DNA of 16,395 nt from Acidimicrobiales bacterium. GTDB taxonomy: Bacteria > Actinomycetota > Acidimicrobiia > Acidimicrobiales > Poriferisodalaceae. Made by a program: the position numbers and the translations under genes. The DNA lies in the NCBI GenBank assembly GCA_030749275.1, contig JASMKJ010000425.1, positions 1 through 16,395 of the forward strand. Direction: 5' to 3'. Numbering within the stretch: the first letter of the stretch is position 1; every line of letters starts with the position of its first letter. This document shows positions 14,967 to 16,395 of the stretch, in pieces. A model generated the notes under the pieces. The model did not search any database. It was not told the DNA's origin and saw only the letters and a list, made by a program, of their open reading frames with translations.

Positions 14967-16018
14967 CCCAAACATTCAAGGCCAGTCTCGTGGTTGTCGC
15001 CTACGGGCAACCAGCCCTAACCGAAGCTCTCCTCGATTCCATCGCCGAACACACACCTGAACCACATGAAGTCGTTGTTGTCGACAACGCCTCTCCCGAT
15101 GACGCTGCTAAGCGGGTGTCACAACACCCAACGCATCCTCGAGTAATTCAAGCGCCCAGCAACCTCGGTTACGGCGGCGGAGTCAACCTTGGAGTTCGTA
15201 AAGCCAACTCCCCAAGCATCGTGATAATGAACTCGGATCTACAGGTCACACCTAACTGGCTCACACCACTGCTGGTCCCGGTCGAGTCCAATAGAGCAAC
15301 AATCGCGGCTCCCGTCTACACCGACGAACAAGGCAACATCACTGAAAGCGGAGCGTCCGTCACCGCCGACGGCCATGTCCACACATCTCAGACCCCAGTG
15401 TCTGGAGTCAAGCCCGTTGACCATGTCTCCGCTGCCTGCTGGGCAATCCAAAGACAATCATTTGAGTCGTTCGGGGGTTTCGACTCCGCCTACGGACTCG
15501 GATATTACGAAGACCTAGACCTCGTCAACGTTTGCAGATCGGAAAAACGCGCTGTCGTGGTAGTCAACGAATCACGAGTCATTCACCGCACAGGTGGATC
15601 TTTCCAACCCAGAGAAGCACGCCGTCTTTCCCACCGCAATCACGCCCGCAGCCAAACCCGATGGTCTTGGCTCTACAGAGGCACTTCACACGCAGCCTGG
15701 GATGGAGAAGCCGCCATCACCCATGGTCGAGTAGCCATCATCGGTGACCATCCAGACCTCGTCAACGGCCTACAAAAACACAACATTTCAGCTGTCACCC
15801 TCGAAAACATTGACCAACTTAGGCACCGACACAACCGCGACGACGTCATTGTCGTACAAAGTGCCCACGCCGAGGTAAACCGCTTAGCCCCCCGAGCCGA
15901 AGTAACCACCCCAGATGGCCTCCCAGACGCCCTCAAGAGAGCTGGCATCCACGTGAGCACCACACCACCCCGACCTCGATTCTCCAAAATAACCGCCACC
16001 AGATCACGAAGATGGTGA
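14963..16018 (+). CDS. GT2 family glycosyltransferase (WbbL/rhamnosyltransferase-like) with extra C-terminal domain
   Basis: A 351-residue inverting glycosyltransferase acting at the cytoplasmic membrane face. Marks are LVVVAYGQPALTEALLDSI (9-27), VVDNASPDD (39-47), SNLGYGGGVNLGV (66-78), the metal-binding NSD (90-92), FGGFDSAYGLGYYEDLDL (170-187) with the acidic ED pair, and a downstream VIHRTGGSF. These resemble WbbL-type rhamnosyltransferases. After the catalytic part (1-235) a further segment, residues 255-335 (GRVAIIGDHPDLVNGLQ, then DDVIVVQSAH), has alternating strands and helices like a small Rossmann-type unit that the short WbbL proteins lack. The C-terminus is basic (RSRRW). Start ATG 14963 overlaps the upstream stop as ATGA. 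The next gene begins four bases after its stop. Rhamnose as donor fits the rmlB and rmlD genes but is not proven by sequence. Confidence 0.88.
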   Translation: MTQTFKASLVVVAYGQPALTEALLDSIAEHTPEPHEVVVVDNASPDDAAKRVSQHPTHPRVIQAPSNLGYGGGVNLGVRKANSPSIVIMNSDLQVTPNWLTPLLVPVESNRATIAAPVYTDEQGNITESGASVTADGHVHTSQTPVSGVKPVDHVSAACWAIQRQSFESFGGFDSAYGLGYYEDLDLVNVCRSEKRAVVVVNESRVIHRTGGSFQPREARRLSHRNHARSQTRWSWLYRGTSHAAWDGEAAITHGRVAIIGDHPDLVNGLQKHNISAVTLENIDQLRHRHNRDDVIVVQSAHAEVNRLAPRAEVTTPDGLPDALKRAGIHVSTTPPRPRFSKITATRSRRW

Positions 16019-16022
16019 ACCA

Positions 16023-16395
16023 ATGACAGACGACGCACTTTCTCGAGCATCCGCCCACCTAGCAACAGCCCGACAGCTAGGACACCGGCTCAGTTCACGC
16101 AAAATGCCACCGATATTTAGGACCCGAAACCTTGTAACGACCGTTGACAAAGTCACCGACGAGCTCGCTGCAGCCATAGACCTCATCAACTCAGCACTCC
16201 CTGCAGCCATAGACCTCATCAACTCAACACTCGCGACAGAACTAGAACGAACACAACAACTGGAGAACGCCATCAACCGTCTCGAACTCATAACCGCCGG
16301 AGACGAACAACTCATCGACGATCTCGGCGCAGCAATCGAGACAGCGCAAATTGAACTAATCCGACTTGAGCGCCAACACGACCTTCTACGATCCC
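16023..16395 (+). CDS. Coiled-coil protein, 3' end cut by window
   Basis: An open frame runs from ATG 16023 to the window end without a stop, giving 124 visible residues. After a basic N-terminus (RQLGHRLSSRKMPPIFRTR) the sequence is almost entirely helical, rich in Leu, Ile, Ala, Glu and Gln, as expected for a long coiled coil. It contains two near-identical 11-residue units (AAIDLINSAL/PAAIDLINSTL) encoded by a 33-base tandem duplication. The gene starts four bases after the glycosyltransferase stop and belongs to the same transcript. The remaining protein is not visible. In glycan clusters such N-terminal coiled coils are often followed by a methyltransferase or glycosyltransferase domain, but that is only a possibility. 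The function cannot be assigned from this part. Confidence 0.7.
   Translation, partial: MTDDALSRASAHLATARQLGHRLSSRKMPPIFRTRNLVTTVDKVTDELAAAIDLINSALPAAIDLINSTLATELERTQQLENAINRLELITAGDEQLIDDLGAAIETAQIELIRLERQHDLLRS
16168..16233 (+). repeat. Two-copy 33-base tandem repeat inside the coiled-coil gene
   Basis: Units 16168-16200 and 16201-16233 match at 31 of 33 positions; the differences are at unit positions 27 (G/A) and 33 (C/G). The length is a whole number of codons and adds exactly 11 residues, one hendecad turn of a coiled coil, so the frame and helix register are kept. Confidence 0.9.

Noticed and set aside
16168..16233. Tandem repeat as a possible CRISPR or recombination site
   Set aside because: There are only two units without spacers, the length is a multiple of three, and both lie in frame in a coiled-coil gene. 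A coding duplication explains it.

Overview
The window looks like chromosomal DNA of a moderate-GC actinobacterium, most plausibly a member of the Acidimicrobiia or a relative. This is inferred from three things: a MoeB/ThiF protein without zinc cysteines, as in actinobacterial MoeZ; an LpdA-type flavoprotein that lacks the redox disulfide, as in mycobacterial LpdA; and a small protein made of the GYW...G.V..FG.A.F.G repeats that are common in actinobacterial genomes. No rRNA, tRNA, CRISPR array, insertion sequence or phage gene was seen. Coding density is very high and no gene-free stretch exceeds about 100 bases.

Region 1 (1-7144, + strand) is a surface-polysaccharide block. It holds dTDP-glucose 4,6-dehydratase (rmlB, 5' end cut by the window), an ABC-2 polysaccharide exporter (permease plus ATPase with a C-terminal Wzt-like domain), a protein with a degenerate glycosyltransferase/pyruvyltransferase-like body and a coiled-coil tail, and a 925-residue glycosyltransferase with three catalytic-type domains. 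Region 2 (7147-7884, - strand) is a single six-repeat beta-propeller-like protein, the only minus-strand gene. Its stop lies two bases from the stop of the glycosyltransferase.

Region 3 (7948-13508, + strand) is a cofactor and housekeeping stretch: PduO-type cobalamin adenosyltransferase, M17 leucyl aminopeptidase, Sir2 deacylase, rhodanese-ThiF sulfur-transfer protein, and LpdA-like quinone reductase. Region 4 (13505-16395, + strand) returns to glycan genes: dTDP-4-dehydrorhamnose reductase (rmlD), an unrecognised 205-residue protein, a GT2 glycosyltransferase, and the start of a coiled-coil protein cut by the window end.

Together the outer regions suggest synthesis of dTDP-L-rhamnose (rmlB and rmlD; rmlA and rmlC are not in the window), assembly of a rhamnose-containing glycan by multidomain glycosyltransferases, and export through the ABC transporter. 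Genes in these blocks are coupled by 4-base ATGA/GTGA overlaps. The most unusual elements are three poorly characterised proteins that end in or consist of helical/coiled-coil segments beside the glycosyltransferases, a fresh 33-base tandem duplication in one of them, and the lone cytoplasmic-looking beta-propeller gene. I see no clear evidence for a wholly new defence or mobile system.
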